A DNA stretch of 64,000 bases from UBA4660 sp002405435 (GTDB taxonomy: Bacteria; Bacteroidota; Bacteroidia; Flavobacteriales_D; Sanyastnellaceae), in NCBI GenBank assembly GCA_036747335.1, contig DAIOCL010000003.1:1-64000 (forward strand), in the 5' to 3' direction. The position numbers were made by a program, and so were the translations under genes. This document shows, piece after piece, positions 34,811 to 43,027 of the stretch (its first letter is position 1; the number at the start of each line of letters is the position of its first letter). A model generated the notes under the pieces. It saw nothing but the letters and a program-made list of their open reading frames with translations, did not search any database and had not been told where the DNA came from.

Positions 34811-34847
34811 CCACGGACCGCCGCACCAGGCACCGGGCAGATGACGC

Positions 34848-34855
34848 TACCTTCG
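34848..34855 (+). promoter_or_regulatory. -7 promoter element of kbl
   Basis: TACCTTCG (TAnnTTCG variant), 28 nt before the ATG at 34884. Confidence 0.35.
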
Positions 34856-34883
34856 GCGGCCACACCACTAAGGGTTATCTAAG

Positions 34884-36077
34884 ATGTACGAAAACATGAA
34901 GGCTCACCTGCAGGCCGAACTGCAGTCCATCAAAGATGCCGGGCTATACAAGCGCGAACGCATCATCACCTCTCCCCAAGGCGCCGAAATCACGGTTGGG
35001 GGAAAACGGGTATTGAATTTTTGTGCCAATAACTACCTCGGACTTTCTTCACACCCCATGGTGACGGAAGCCGCCAAAAAGGCTATTGACACCCATGGAT
35101 ACGGAATGTCCAGTGTACGCTTCATCTGCGGTACCCAGGATATTCACAAGGAACTGGAGCAGAAAATTGCGTCCTTCTTGCACACGGAAGATACCATTCT
35201 CTATGCAGCGGCCTTTGACGCCAATGGGGGCGTTTTTGAGCCCCTGCTCAATGAGCAGGACGCCATCATCAGTGATGCGCTGAACCACGCCTCAATTATT
35301 GACGGGGTAAGACTCTGCAAGGCCCGGCGCTACCGCTACAACAACAACGATATGGAAGACCTGGAGTTGCAGCTGAAAGCGGCGAACGACGCGGGGGCCC
35401 GATTCAAACTTGTGGTTACCGACGGCGTATTCTCTATGGACGGCTATGTGGCGCAGCTGGACGTCATATGCGCGTTGGCCGCTACATATGGGGCCATGGT
35501 AATGGTAGACGAGTGCCATGCAACAGGCTTTATCGGAAAGACCGGACGGGGAACCATTGAGCTGAAAAATGTGCTGGGCAAGGTGGACATCATCACCGGA
35601 ACCCTCGGCAAGGCGTTGGGAGGCGCTATGGGTGGATTTACGACGGGAAGGAAAGAGATCATTGAGCTCCTCAGGCAGCGCTCCAGGCCTTATCTGTTTT
35701 CTAATTCGCTTGCGCCGAGTATCGTAGGGGCGAGCATTGCGGTGTTTGACCTCTTGAGCAGCACCACGGAACTGCGCGATACACTTGATGCGAATGTCAC
35801 ACGGTTTAAGGCAGGCATCCGCGAGGCTGGTTTTGAAATTCGCGACGGAGCGTCAGCCATCGTGCCCGTAATGCTTTACGATGCAAAATTGTCGCAAGAC
35901 TTTGCCGACGCGTTGCTGGAGGAAGGTATTTATGTGATTGGCTTCTTCTACCCGGTAGTTCCCAAAGGACTTGCGCGGATCCGCGTCCAACTGTCGGCCG
36001 CCCACGAGCCCGCCCACATTGACAAGGCCATAGACGCTTTTACCCGCGTGGGGAAAAAACAGGGCGTTATAGCCTGA
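34884..36077 (+). CDS. kbl: Glycine C-acetyltransferase
   Basis: 397 residues, the family's usual length. Alpha-oxoamine synthase family: NFCANNYLGLSSHPMV, HGYGMSSVRFICGTQ, AFDANGGVFEPLL, DALNHASIIDGVRL, VDECHATGFIGKTGRG, and the PLP lysine in GTLGKALGGAMGG. The combination identifies Kbl rather than BioF or HemA. With threonine dehydrogenase it splits threonine to glycine and acetyl-CoA via 2-amino-3-oxobutyrate; no tdh is visible. It is divergent from the ALDH7 gene. Confidence 0.95.
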   Translation: MYENMKAHLQAELQSIKDAGLYKRERIITSPQGAEITVGGKRVLNFCANNYLGLSSHPMVTEAAKKAIDTHGYGMSSVRFICGTQDIHKELEQKIASFLHTEDTILYAAAFDANGGVFEPLLNEQDAIISDALNHASIIDGVRLCKARRYRYNNNDMEDLELQLKAANDAGARFKLVVTDGVFSMDGYVAQLDVICALAATYGAMVMVDECHATGFIGKTGRGTIELKNVLGKVDIITGTLGKALGGAMGGFTTGRKEIIELLRQRSRPYLFSNSLAPSIVGASIAVFDLLSSTTELRDTLDANVTRFKAGIREAGFEIRDGASAIVPVMLYDAKLSQDFADALLEEGIYVIGFFYPVVPKGLARIRVQLSAAHEPAHIDKAIDAFTRVGKKQGVIA

Positions 36078-36102
36078 TGCCACGGCCCCGAACCGAAACG
36101 GT

Positions 36103-37110
36103 ATGAAAAAGTGCACCGTGGTTGGTCAGGGACTTGCGGGCACCGTGCTCGCATTTTTGCTCCAGCGAGCGGGCTGGCATCTGACCATTGTGGACCGCGG
36201 CCACGAGGGTAGTGCTTCCGCTGTGGCGGCGGGAATGTGGAACCCCGTTTCCTTTCGCCGTGTATCCGTTGAGCCCCTGTTGATGTCTAGCCATCCGGAA
36301 ATGGCGGGCGTGTACCGGGCCATGGAGGTCTGGCTGGGAGAACGGTTTTTCTTTCCGACACCGCTGGTGCGTGTATTCCCCGATCAGCAAAGCGCCAACC
36401 TGTGGGACGAAAAAACCAGGAGACCCCTGTTGTCACCCCTTGTTCAGCCTGTACCACCCTCGCTTTCCCCCCATTTCAATGCGCCCTTTGGCACGGGATG
36501 CGTGGCGGGCGCCGGTTGGCTGGATGTGCCGAAAATGCTGGGTGCCGCGCGTGCCGCGTGGATGGCCTCAAACACACTGACAGCCGAAAGCCGGTCGGCG
36601 GGTTACAGCGGTGAGGTCACGATCTGGTGCACAGGCGCGGCGTGGCATGCGGAAGGCGCGGCATGGCGACATGCGGTAATTCCCAATAAAGGGCAGTTGC
36701 TGCAGGTGGAAATGGATGGCCCTGCCCTGGAAGAACTGGTGCATTTCGGAAACTTTCTGGTACCCTCAGGCAGCGGAGGCTATGTGACCGGAGCCACGTA
36801 TGAACGTTCGTTTGACCATGCACAGCCTACGCCGGAAGCGCGGGCACTCCTGAGCACAGCCCTGGAAGAGGTGTACAGCGGCCCTTTTGCGATTACCGGA
36901 CAAACCGCGGGCATACGGCCAACGACCCGTGACCGGCAGCCACTCATAGGACCCGTAGAAGGATGGACGAACCAGTACCTGTTTAATGGTTTTGGTTCGC
37001 GGGGCGTGCTGCTGGTGCCCTGGTGCGCTGCGCGGTTGGTTGAGCACCTGGAAACAGGTTGTGCATTACCCCGCGCGGTAGCCACTAGCCGCCTCTCTGC
37101 CCGGACATAG
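36103..37110 (+). CDS. FAD-dependent oxidoreductase (DAO family)
   Basis: 335 residues. The N-terminal FAD-binding Rossmann motif is VVGQGLAGTVLAFLLQRAGW followed by an acidic strand end (LTIVDRG) and SASAVAAGMWNPVSF. The C-terminal GIRPTTRDRQPLIGPV and NGFGSRGVLLVPWCA are the D-amino-acid-oxidase family's FAD-binding end. The N-terminus contains no export signal. It could oxidise a D-amino acid, glycine or a similar amine; the substrate is not known. It starts 26 bp after kbl and is probably co-transcribed with it, compatible with an amino-acid catabolism role. Confidence 0.88.
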   Translation: MKKCTVVGQGLAGTVLAFLLQRAGWHLTIVDRGHEGSASAVAAGMWNPVSFRRVSVEPLLMSSHPEMAGVYRAMEVWLGERFFFPTPLVRVFPDQQSANLWDEKTRRPLLSPLVQPVPPSLSPHFNAPFGTGCVAGAGWLDVPKMLGAARAAWMASNTLTAESRSAGYSGEVTIWCTGAAWHAEGAAWRHAVIPNKGQLLQVEMDGPALEELVHFGNFLVPSGSGGYVTGATYERSFDHAQPTPEARALLSTALEEVYSGPFAITGQTAGIRPTTRDRQPLIGPVEGWTNQYLFNGFGSRGVLLVPWCAARLVEHLETGCALPRAVATSRLSART

Positions 37111-37141
37111 GGATGAGTGAAAAATAATGCAGTTATGGAAT

Positions 37142-37159
37142 TTTCAGAAAATACTGAAA
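37142..37159. promoter_or_regulatory. Inverted repeat, putative GbsR-type operator
   Basis: TTTCAG-AAAATA-CTGAAA is a perfect 6-6-6 inverted repeat just upstream of the -7 element of the regulator gene at 37190, where a repressor would block RNA polymerase. It is a likely autoregulatory site. Confidence 0.45.
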
Positions 37160-37165
37160 GATTTG

Positions 37166-37173
37166 TAAATTTG
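37166..37173 (+). promoter_or_regulatory. -7 promoter element of the GbsR-type gene
   Basis: TAAATTTG matches TAnnTTTG, 16 nt before the ATG at 37190 and 6 bp after the inverted repeat. Confidence 0.5.
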
Positions 37174-37189
37174 AGGCTTTCTTAAGCGC

Positions 37190-37705
37190 ATGGCTACACT
37201 GGCTCAGGCCAAACAGGAGTTTATTGAGGCATGGGGCGGACATGGCAGTGCCTGGGGTATCAACCGTACCATGGCGCAGATTCATGCACTCCTGCTCGTC
37301 AGTGAAGTGGCGCTGTCGACAGAAGATGTGATGGAAGCGCTTGAAATAAGCCGGGGCAATGCCAATATGAACCTGCGCGCGCTGGTTGAGTGGAACCTGA
37401 TCAGCCGCACGGTAGTAAAAGGAAATCGACGCGAATACTTTATTGCCGAGAAGGATGCCTGGCGCATCGCCACTCAGATTGCGCGGGAAAGAAGGAAGCG
37501 GGAAATCGAACCGATGTTGAAAACCCTGGAAGGCCTGAGTGCAATGGAAATCAGGGGAGAAGAGAAAAAGAGCGCCGAGGCATTCCGGCAGACGATTAAG
37601 AACCTGCGCGAGGTGACGCTCAGGGCCGACCAGGTTATCAGCGTCGTGGCTAAAGCCGGAGGTCTGGCGGTAACAAAAAAAATACTCAAACTTTTTGTGA
37701 AATGA
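37190..37705 (+). CDS. GbsR/MarR-family transcriptional regulator
   Basis: 171 residues. Winged-helix domain of the GbsR type: FIEAWGGHGSAWGINRTMAQ, ALLLVSEVALSTEDVMEALE, recognition helix ISRGNANMNLRALVEWNLI and a wing KGNRREYFIAEKD. A long C-terminal helix likely dimerises. Members repress or activate osmolyte-uptake, choline or envelope genes. Its ATG is preceded by a -7 box and an inverted repeat. The next gene overlaps its stop (ATGA), so the membrane protein is probably the regulated partner. Confidence 0.88.
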   Translation: MATLAQAKQEFIEAWGGHGSAWGINRTMAQIHALLLVSEVALSTEDVMEALEISRGNANMNLRALVEWNLISRTVVKGNRREYFIAEKDAWRIATQIARERRKREIEPMLKTLEGLSAMEIRGEEKKSAEAFRQTIKNLREVTLRADQVISVVAKAGGLAVTKKILKLFVK

Positions 37706-38136
37706 AATCCGTGATGTTTGTGGTTAACCTGCTGGCGCTGGTCGTGACCGGACTTGTGCTGCTATCTGGCGCATTGGGTAAAGAAGAAAGCTTGCTCTGG
37801 GGCTTGTCGTTTCTTTTTTTGCTGGGCGTGCTGCAGATAATCTGTGCGGTGGTATTGGTCTTTTTGTGGTCCAGGCTAGCTGCCCCGGTACGTCGGGTCT
37901 TAAGGTTCTATTTGGTAACCACGGGCGCGTACGGACTTGTGACCGTGGGTATATTCATGCTAAACCTGGGTGATTTAGGTCGATGGATGTCAGATCAGGA
38001 GTGGCTTGGCATTTTTTGGCTGGGCGTCCTTCCTTTTGTGCTGGCAACATATTTCACGCGGATTTGTTATCTCTATACCAGGCATGACTCCGAAAAAAAA
38101 GTCTGGGAAAGTGACATTCTGGACCAGGAGTTATAA
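37702..38136 (+). CDS. Four-helix membrane protein, unknown function
   Basis: 144 residues with four hydrophobic segments (about 5-24, 32-55, 67-91 and 104-122), so an integral inner-membrane protein. No family is recognisable. The start overlaps the GbsR-type gene by 4 bp, giving translational coupling, and the downstream TIGR01777 gene follows by 9 bp. Being coupled to a small regulator suggests control by it, but its role is open. Confidence 0.75.
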   Translation: MKSVMFVVNLLALVVTGLVLLSGALGKEESLLWGLSFLFLLGVLQIICAVVLVFLWSRLAAPVRRVLRFYLVTTGAYGLVTVGIFMLNLGDLGRWMSDQEWLGIFWLGVLPFVLATYFTRICYLYTRHDSEKKVWESDILDQEL

Positions 38137-38145
38137 GAACGGGAA

Positions 38146-39096
38146 ATGGAAATGAAGAACAAAATCGTTATTGCCGGAGGAACCGGGTTTGTGGGCAGAC
38201 ACCTCACCCATCGGTTTCTGCGGGAAGGATTTGAAGTGGCCGTTTTGGCGAGGCACACCGCAGCGTTGCCTGAGGGGGCGCAGATGGTGGTATGGAATGG
38301 CCGTGACCCCGGGCCCTGGACAAGGGTACTGGAGGGTGCCGATCTGCTGGTGAACTTGTCGGGGGCCAGTGTCAACTGCCGGCACACGGCGTCCAACAAA
38401 AAAAAGCTGACAGAAAGCCGGCTCCAGGCGGTGAACGCCCTCGGCGCTGCGCTGATTGCGGCGGAACGCCCGCCGAAAACATGGATAAACGCCTCCGGCG
38501 CAGGCATTTACAATCCAGAGAGCCCCGGTGCACACGGGGAGGAATCCACAGACTATGGTGACGATTTTATTGCGGCCCTCGCCAGGTCGTGGGAGGCTGC
38601 CCTGTTTGAGTGTCCGGTTCACGGCATACGCCGGGTGGCTCTCCGCATGGGCGTTGTATTGGGCAAGGGTGGGGGCGCCTGGCCCGTATTGCTCAGGGTG
38701 GCAACACTTGGCGCAGGGGGCCGCAGCGGATCCGGCAAACAGTTCGTTTCATGGATCCACGAAGAGGACGTTTTCGGCGCCATTCTGTTTTTATACCGAC
38801 ACTCCGTCATGGAGGGGCCGGTTAACCTGGTGAGCCCCAGTCCGGAAACCAACCGGACTTTTATGGCGGCAATCCGCAAGCAGGCCGGCATGCCGCTCGG
38901 CATTCCGCAACCGGCGTGGCTGGTGCGCATCGGCACCACCCTGATGGGAACAGACCCCTCGCTGCTTCTCAGAAACAGCCGTGTGGTACCGGAGCGTTTG
39001 CTGGCTGCCGGGTTTAGGTTTTCACACGCCTCACTGGCCGATGCATTGGCCGGACTGAACGGGACAGCAGCGGTCAATGAACACGGAGGCCACTGA
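38146..39096 (+). CDS. TIGR01777 NAD-dependent epimerase-like protein
   Basis: 316 residues. An SDR Rossmann domain starts IVIAGGTGFVGRHLTHRFL (GxxGxxG), with LVNLSGASVNCRH, the characteristic WINASGAGIYNPESP, VALRMGVVLGKGGGAW and SWIHEEDVFGAILFL. This is the TIGR01777/YfcH family; the substrate is unknown. The C-terminal DUF1731 part (PAWLVRIGTT, VVPERLLAAGFRF) is present. It is in the run GbsR - membrane protein - epimerase, ending 34 bp before the ferritin start. Confidence 0.92.
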   Translation: MEMKNKIVIAGGTGFVGRHLTHRFLREGFEVAVLARHTAALPEGAQMVVWNGRDPGPWTRVLEGADLLVNLSGASVNCRHTASNKKKLTESRLQAVNALGAALIAAERPPKTWINASGAGIYNPESPGAHGEESTDYGDDFIAALARSWEAALFECPVHGIRRVALRMGVVLGKGGGAWPVLLRVATLGAGGRSGSGKQFVSWIHEEDVFGAILFLYRHSVMEGPVNLVSPSPETNRTFMAAIRKQAGMPLGIPQPAWLVRIGTTLMGTDPSLLLRNSRVVPERLLAAGFRFSHASLADALAGLNGTAAVNEHGGH

Positions 39097-39102
39097 ATCA
39101 GT

Positions 39103-39110
39103 TATTTTTG
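39103..39110 (+). promoter_or_regulatory. -7 promoter element of the ferritin gene
   Basis: TATTTTTG matches TAnnTTTG, 20 nt before the ferritin ATG at 39131. It favours that start over the one at 39077, which would precede the promoter. Confidence 0.5.
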
Positions 39111-39130
39111 AAACCATAAAGTTGATTACC

Positions 39131-39649
39131 ATGATGAACAAAAAAGTGGAAAAAGCGCTGAACGACCAGATACGGGTCGAGGCGGAGAGTTCGCAAGCCT
39201 ACCTTGCCATGGCCTGTTGGGCAGAGATCCATGGTTTCAGCGGCACGGCGGCTTTCCTTTACCGCCACAGCGACGAGGAGCGCCTGCACATGCTCAAGCT
39301 CGTTCATTTTGTTAACGACCGCGGCGGACAGGCCGTGATTCCCGAACTCAAACAGCCTTCCAGAACCTATAAATCCCTCAACGCGATCTTTCAGGCACTG
39401 CATGACCATGAGGTCAGGGTTACTGCTGAGATCAATTCGGTGGTGGACACCTGCCTGAAAGAGAAAGACTACACCACACACAACTTCATGCAATGGTATG
39501 TAAGTGAGCAGATTGAGGAGGAGACGCTCGCGCGCAACATTCTTGATAAGCTCAAACTGATCGGGTCAGACAAGGGGGGCCTGTACATCTTTGACCGCGA
39601 CCTGGAGTCGACGAACGCAGCCCTCGAGGGCGGCGGCAAGGGCGCGTAA
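39131..39649 (+). CDS. ftnA: Ferritin
   Basis: 172 residues from ATG at 39131, the usual ferritin length. The di-iron site is visible: Glu in QIRVEAESSQAYLAMACW, the Glu-x-x-His pair in SDEERLHMLKLVHF, and EQIEEETLARNILDKL. It belongs to the non-haem bacterial ferritin (FtnA) type. It stores iron in the cytoplasm, oxidising Fe(II). An alternative start at 39077 overlaps the previous gene by 20 bp. Confidence 0.95.
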   Translation: MMNKKVEKALNDQIRVEAESSQAYLAMACWAEIHGFSGTAAFLYRHSDEERLHMLKLVHFVNDRGGQAVIPELKQPSRTYKSLNAIFQALHDHEVRVTAEINSVVDTCLKEKDYTTHNFMQWYVSEQIEEETLARNILDKLKLIGSDKGGLYIFDRDLESTNAALEGGGKGA

Positions 39650-39715
39650 AGGTTCTTCACACCAGCGGGTGTACAACACAAAGAATTTTACCGGGTCTGT
39701 GTAACCCGGGGCCGG

Positions 39716-39723
39716 TAGTTTTG
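39716..39723 (+). promoter_or_regulatory. -7 promoter element of the yfiR-like operon
   Basis: TAGTTTTG matches TAnnTTTG, 27 nt before the ATG at 39751. A 6-bp hairpin (39691-39709) lies just upstream. Confidence 0.45.
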
Positions 39724-39750
39724 GTAAAAGCATCGCCTTAGTTGAAAATT

Positions 39751-40278
39751 ATGCCGGTTTTTAGAATTTTGCCCATCATTCTGCTGGCCTTTTTTGGCTT
39801 TGCCGCCGTCATTCAGCCGGGTCAGCGCGACGATGATACCATCGCGCTCGTCAAGGCCAATTTTCTCTACCATTTTGCAAGTTCAGACGAGTGGCCGCAG
39901 GACGCCCGCAAGGGTCGGTTTGTTATCGGCATTTACGGCAACCACAGCCTGTTTGTGGAACTTTCAGCCAAATACGGGTCAAAGCCGGTCGGCAGCCAGG
40001 TCATTGAAGTGGTTGAACTGAAGTCTGTGGAAGACAGCCGGTATATGCACATCCTCTACCTCGACCGAACGAAACGTCAGGAAATGGCCGGCGTAACGCA
40101 GCAACTGCGCGGCAAGAGCACCATGCTCGTCACCCATTTTGACGGGGCGCTGGCCCAGGGCGCTGTGGTCAACTTTAAGGAACTGGGAAACACCATTCGC
40201 TATGAACTGAACAGGAAGGCCGCTGAGGAGCGCGGAATCAGCCTGGGAACCAAAATAATTCAATGGGCTATCCAATGA
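39751..40278 (+). CDS. YfiR family periplasmic protein
   Basis: 175 residues from ATG at 39751; a TTG at 39742 is possible. A signal peptide (FRILPIILLAFFGFAAVIQ) is followed by a YfiR (DUF4154) domain: ALVKANFLYHFASSDEWP, FVIGIYGNHSLFVELS, IEVVELKSVEDSRYMHILYL, STMLVTHFDG, AQGAVVNFKELGNTIRYELN, GTKIIQW. In Pseudomonas YfiR is a periplasmic regulator of a diguanylate cyclase; here it is coupled to a TPR protein and a membrane phosphatase, so it may be the periplasmic sensor of that system. Its stop overlaps the next start by 4 bp. Confidence 0.87.
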   Translation: MPVFRILPIILLAFFGFAAVIQPGQRDDDTIALVKANFLYHFASSDEWPQDARKGRFVIGIYGNHSLFVELSAKYGSKPVGSQVIEVVELKSVEDSRYMHILYLDRTKRQEMAGVTQQLRGKSTMLVTHFDGALAQGAVVNFKELGNTIRYELNRKAAEERGISLGTKIIQWAIQ

Positions 40279-41219
40279 AAATACGCCACATGATTGCGGG
40301 TGCACTCTGCCTCCTGGTAGCCCCAGTGTTGTGGGCACAAACTCCGCAGAACGACATTCCGATTACCGTCAGGGTAATCAAGACCTACGCCGCGGACCTC
40401 GACGGGGCCATCTTGCTGTCTGACTCCGCCTGTCTGCACTCCCCGGAGAGTACCCACCACTACGCGTGGTACGCACGTGCCTTCGTGTACAAAGAAAAAT
40501 TCAAGCGCACCGACTCGCTCAATATCTATTCGCCCTGGCGGGAAACAGCCCTGTTGTCGCTGCGCAGGAGCATGGAACTTGACGCCAAAGGAGAAAACGC
40601 CAACCAGGTTCCCATCCTGCTGGAATACCTGTCGAACACATACCATGCGCAACTGGCAGAATGCCTCGACTTTTACACCCCGCTCAGGGAGACGGATTGT
40701 GGAATGTTGTGGGGCAAGTTTGTGGAGACGCAACAAATGCTGGGCAATGAAGAACGGCTTGCCCAATACAGAAAAGACTACTATTTCACCTTTGCTGACC
40801 GGCATATGGTAATGTATGAGCAGAATCCTGCCCTGTATGGCTTTGAGTTGGAAAAGGCTTTCGAATGTTACAGCGAGATTCTGAAAATGGATCCCCTTGA
40901 TTACAAGGCCAACTACAATACAGCCATTTACTACTACAACCAGGGTGTGACCATTATAGGAAGCTTCAATGAGAGCACCACACTGGAGGAGCTGATCGCC
41001 CTTCAGGAAAACTCGATTGCCTTGTTTAAGAAATCGTTGCCGTTTATGCTTAAGGCCCAGGAACTGAGGCCCGACCGCCAGGAAACGCTCAAAGGCCTCT
41101 ACATTATTTACCGCGCATTGAGCGAAGACGACAAGTCATTCTTTTACAAGGCTGAACTTGAAAAGCTGATCAAGTCGGGCGGAGCAAACCCCCTTAAGTG
41201 GGAAACTAACGACGAATAG
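40275..41219 (+). CDS. Secreted TPR-like protein
   Basis: 314 residues from ATG at 40275 (ATGA overlap with the yfiR-like stop). Signal peptide KIRHMIAGALCLLVAPVLWAQ; then helical hairpins of TPR type (for example YFTFADRHMVMYEQN, KAFECYSEILKMDPLDYKAN, LKAQELRPDRQETLKGLYIIY). It is exported to the periplasm. It lies between a YfiR-like and an RsbU-like gene (18 bp gap), so the three form one operon. No family beyond TPR is recognised. Confidence 0.82.
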   Translation: MKIRHMIAGALCLLVAPVLWAQTPQNDIPITVRVIKTYAADLDGAILLSDSACLHSPESTHHYAWYARAFVYKEKFKRTDSLNIYSPWRETALLSLRRSMELDAKGENANQVPILLEYLSNTYHAQLAECLDFYTPLRETDCGMLWGKFVETQQMLGNEERLAQYRKDYYFTFADRHMVMYEQNPALYGFELEKAFECYSEILKMDPLDYKANYNTAIYYYNQGVTIIGSFNESTTLEELIALQENSIALFKKSLPFMLKAQELRPDRQETLKGLYIIYRALSEDDKSFFYKAELEKLIKSGGANPLKWETNDE

Positions 41220-41237
41220 CGAACACTGCTCCACGCC

Positions 41238-43022
41238 ATGGGCCGAATTAGGTTTTCAATAGCGAACAAACTGGGTCTTGGCTTCGGTCTTTTTATGGCC
41301 GTGGTGGGCGTGGCGTTTCTGCTCACCAACAACACGATGAAGGAGAGCCGCGTCAGCAATGACCGGATTAACCTGGTGTATTCGCCGTCACTGCATAGCC
41401 TGGAGGCGCTTGACCGCAGCATGTCGCGGGTGATAAACCTCACTACCCAATGGGCTTATGTGCAGCGAAGCACCGAATGGCCCGAACGCAAAGAACTCGT
41501 TGGGCTCGCCGCACGAACCGTCCCTCAGAACCTGCTCAATGTCAGGCGCTGCGCGGAGGATTGGAGCCCGGAGGATCTCGATCATCTCAGGGAGATTGAA
41601 GCAGCAACCGGTAATATCCTCAATGTATCAGAAGCAGTACGCGCCCTGTTGCCCGACCACCAGAGCTACAACTCTCCCGATACCACCATGCTGGTGGAAT
41701 TTTACTTTCTGGAAGGGGAAACCATGAGCATGAACCAGGCGCGGCTCTATGAAAATATGACGGCGCTCCTGGATGGTCTCCGGGGAAATATTGACGTGGA
41801 GATCACGCAGATGAACGCGGCATTTGACCGCCTGCGGAATTGGCTGGTTAACATTGCCCTCTTTGTGCTGGTGGGCGGTCTGCTTATCGGATTTTTTACG
41901 GCAAGGTCTATCGTCAGACCGGTTAACTCACTGAGAAGAAAGGTACTCAGCCTGGGGCAGGGTATTTATTCCGTACATCCGGTAAAGGCGGGCAACGATG
42001 AAATCGGCGATATGGCCGATGCTGTAGCGAAGGTGATCAGCAGCTTTGAACGCACCAAGGAATTTTCCATACAGCTGGGTGCAGGGAACTTCGCACTGCC
42101 GTTCACTCCCCTTTCCGAGCACGATGAGCTGGGCAAGGCACTCCTTCAGATGCGGCAGGACCTCGCCTCATACCGCAACGAAATGGAGACCAAGGTCGCG
42201 GAGCAGACCCAGGAAATCCGCCTTCAGAAGGAAGAAGTAGAGCAGCAACGGGAAAAGGTTACCGCGCTTTACAACGACCTGCAGGACAGCATACGGTACG
42301 CCCAGCGGCTCCAGCAGTCGGTGCTTCCGAGTGATGAGTACATCCACGAGTTGTTTCCCGACAGTTTTGTTTTTTACCGGCCGAAGGCTACGGTTAGCGG
42401 TGATTTTTACTGGTTTCGCCAGCAGGCGGGCAAGAAGATTTTTGCGGCGGCTGACTGCACCGGTCATGGTGTGCCCGGCGCCTTCATGAGCCTGGTGGGT
42501 CACAACGTGCTCAACCAGGTAACCAAGGTGTTTACCCGCCCGGAACAGATTCTCAACGGACTTAACCGCGTGGCGGCAGAGGTGATTAAAAAGCAAACCG
42601 ATGGTGACTATTCGCGCGATGGAATGGATGTAGCCATGTGTGTACTTGATCCCGACACCATGACCCTCGAGTTCAGTGGAGCCCATAACCCCATGTACCT
42701 GATCCGAGACGGCGCTCTGGAGGTGTATGATAGCGATCCTTTTTCGATTGGCTCATTCGAATATGGGGAAAGAGAATTCCGCGGTCACGCTGTGTCGCTG
42801 CAACCCGGAGACTGCATCTATCTTTTCAGCGACGGTTACTCAGACCAGTTTGGAGGCCCAAGGGGTAAAAAATTCCTGCGCAAGCAATTCAAGGAAACCC
42901 TGCTCCGCATTCACCGCCTGCCGATGGCGGAGCAAAAATGGAGGCTCGCTGAAATTCTCGACCGCTGGCAGGGAGAACTGGACCAGGTGGATGATATCCT
43001 GGTCATGGGGGTGCGTATCTAG
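41238..43022 (+). CDS. Membrane HAMP-SpoIIE (RsbU-like) protein phosphatase
   Basis: 594 residues. TM1 (about residues 11-30) and TM2 (about 200-220) flank a periplasmic region of about 170 residues; a HAMP domain (ARSIVRPVNSLRRKVLSL) and a coiled coil of about 45 residues (TKVAEQTQEIRLQKEEVE) follow. The C-terminal SpoIIE/PP2C domain has SVLPSDEY, KATVSGDFYWF, AADCTGHGVPGAFMSL, DGMDVAMCVLD, GAHNPMYLI, LFSDGYSDQFGG, all metal-binding Asp positions present. It would dephosphorylate a Ser/Thr on an anti-sigma antagonist or other partner; none is encoded next door. It ends the yfiR operon. Confidence 0.93.
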   Translation: MGRIRFSIANKLGLGFGLFMAVVGVAFLLTNNTMKESRVSNDRINLVYSPSLHSLEALDRSMSRVINLTTQWAYVQRSTEWPERKELVGLAARTVPQNLLNVRRCAEDWSPEDLDHLREIEAATGNILNVSEAVRALLPDHQSYNSPDTTMLVEFYFLEGETMSMNQARLYENMTALLDGLRGNIDVEITQMNAAFDRLRNWLVNIALFVLVGGLLIGFFTARSIVRPVNSLRRKVLSLGQGIYSVHPVKAGNDEIGDMADAVAKVISSFERTKEFSIQLGAGNFALPFTPLSEHDELGKALLQMRQDLASYRNEMETKVAEQTQEIRLQKEEVEQQREKVTALYNDLQDSIRYAQRLQQSVLPSDEYIHELFPDSFVFYRPKATVSGDFYWFRQQAGKKIFAAADCTGHGVPGAFMSLVGHNVLNQVTKVFTRPEQILNGLNRVAAEVIKKQTDGDYSRDGMDVAMCVLDPDTMTLEFSGAHNPMYLIRDGALEVYDSDPFSIGSFEYGEREFRGHAVSLQPGDCIYLFSDGYSDQFGGPRGKKFLRKQFKETLLRIHRLPMAEQKWRLAEILDRWQGELDQVDDILVMGVRI

Positions 43023-43027
43023 TCTGC

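Noticed and set aside
39691..39709. Hairpin between ferritin and the yfiR-like gene as a terminator
   Set aside because: CCGGGT/ACCCGG gives only a 6-bp stem with a 7-nt loop and no T tract follows, so it is not a convincing rho-independent terminator; it may still be a minor structure.
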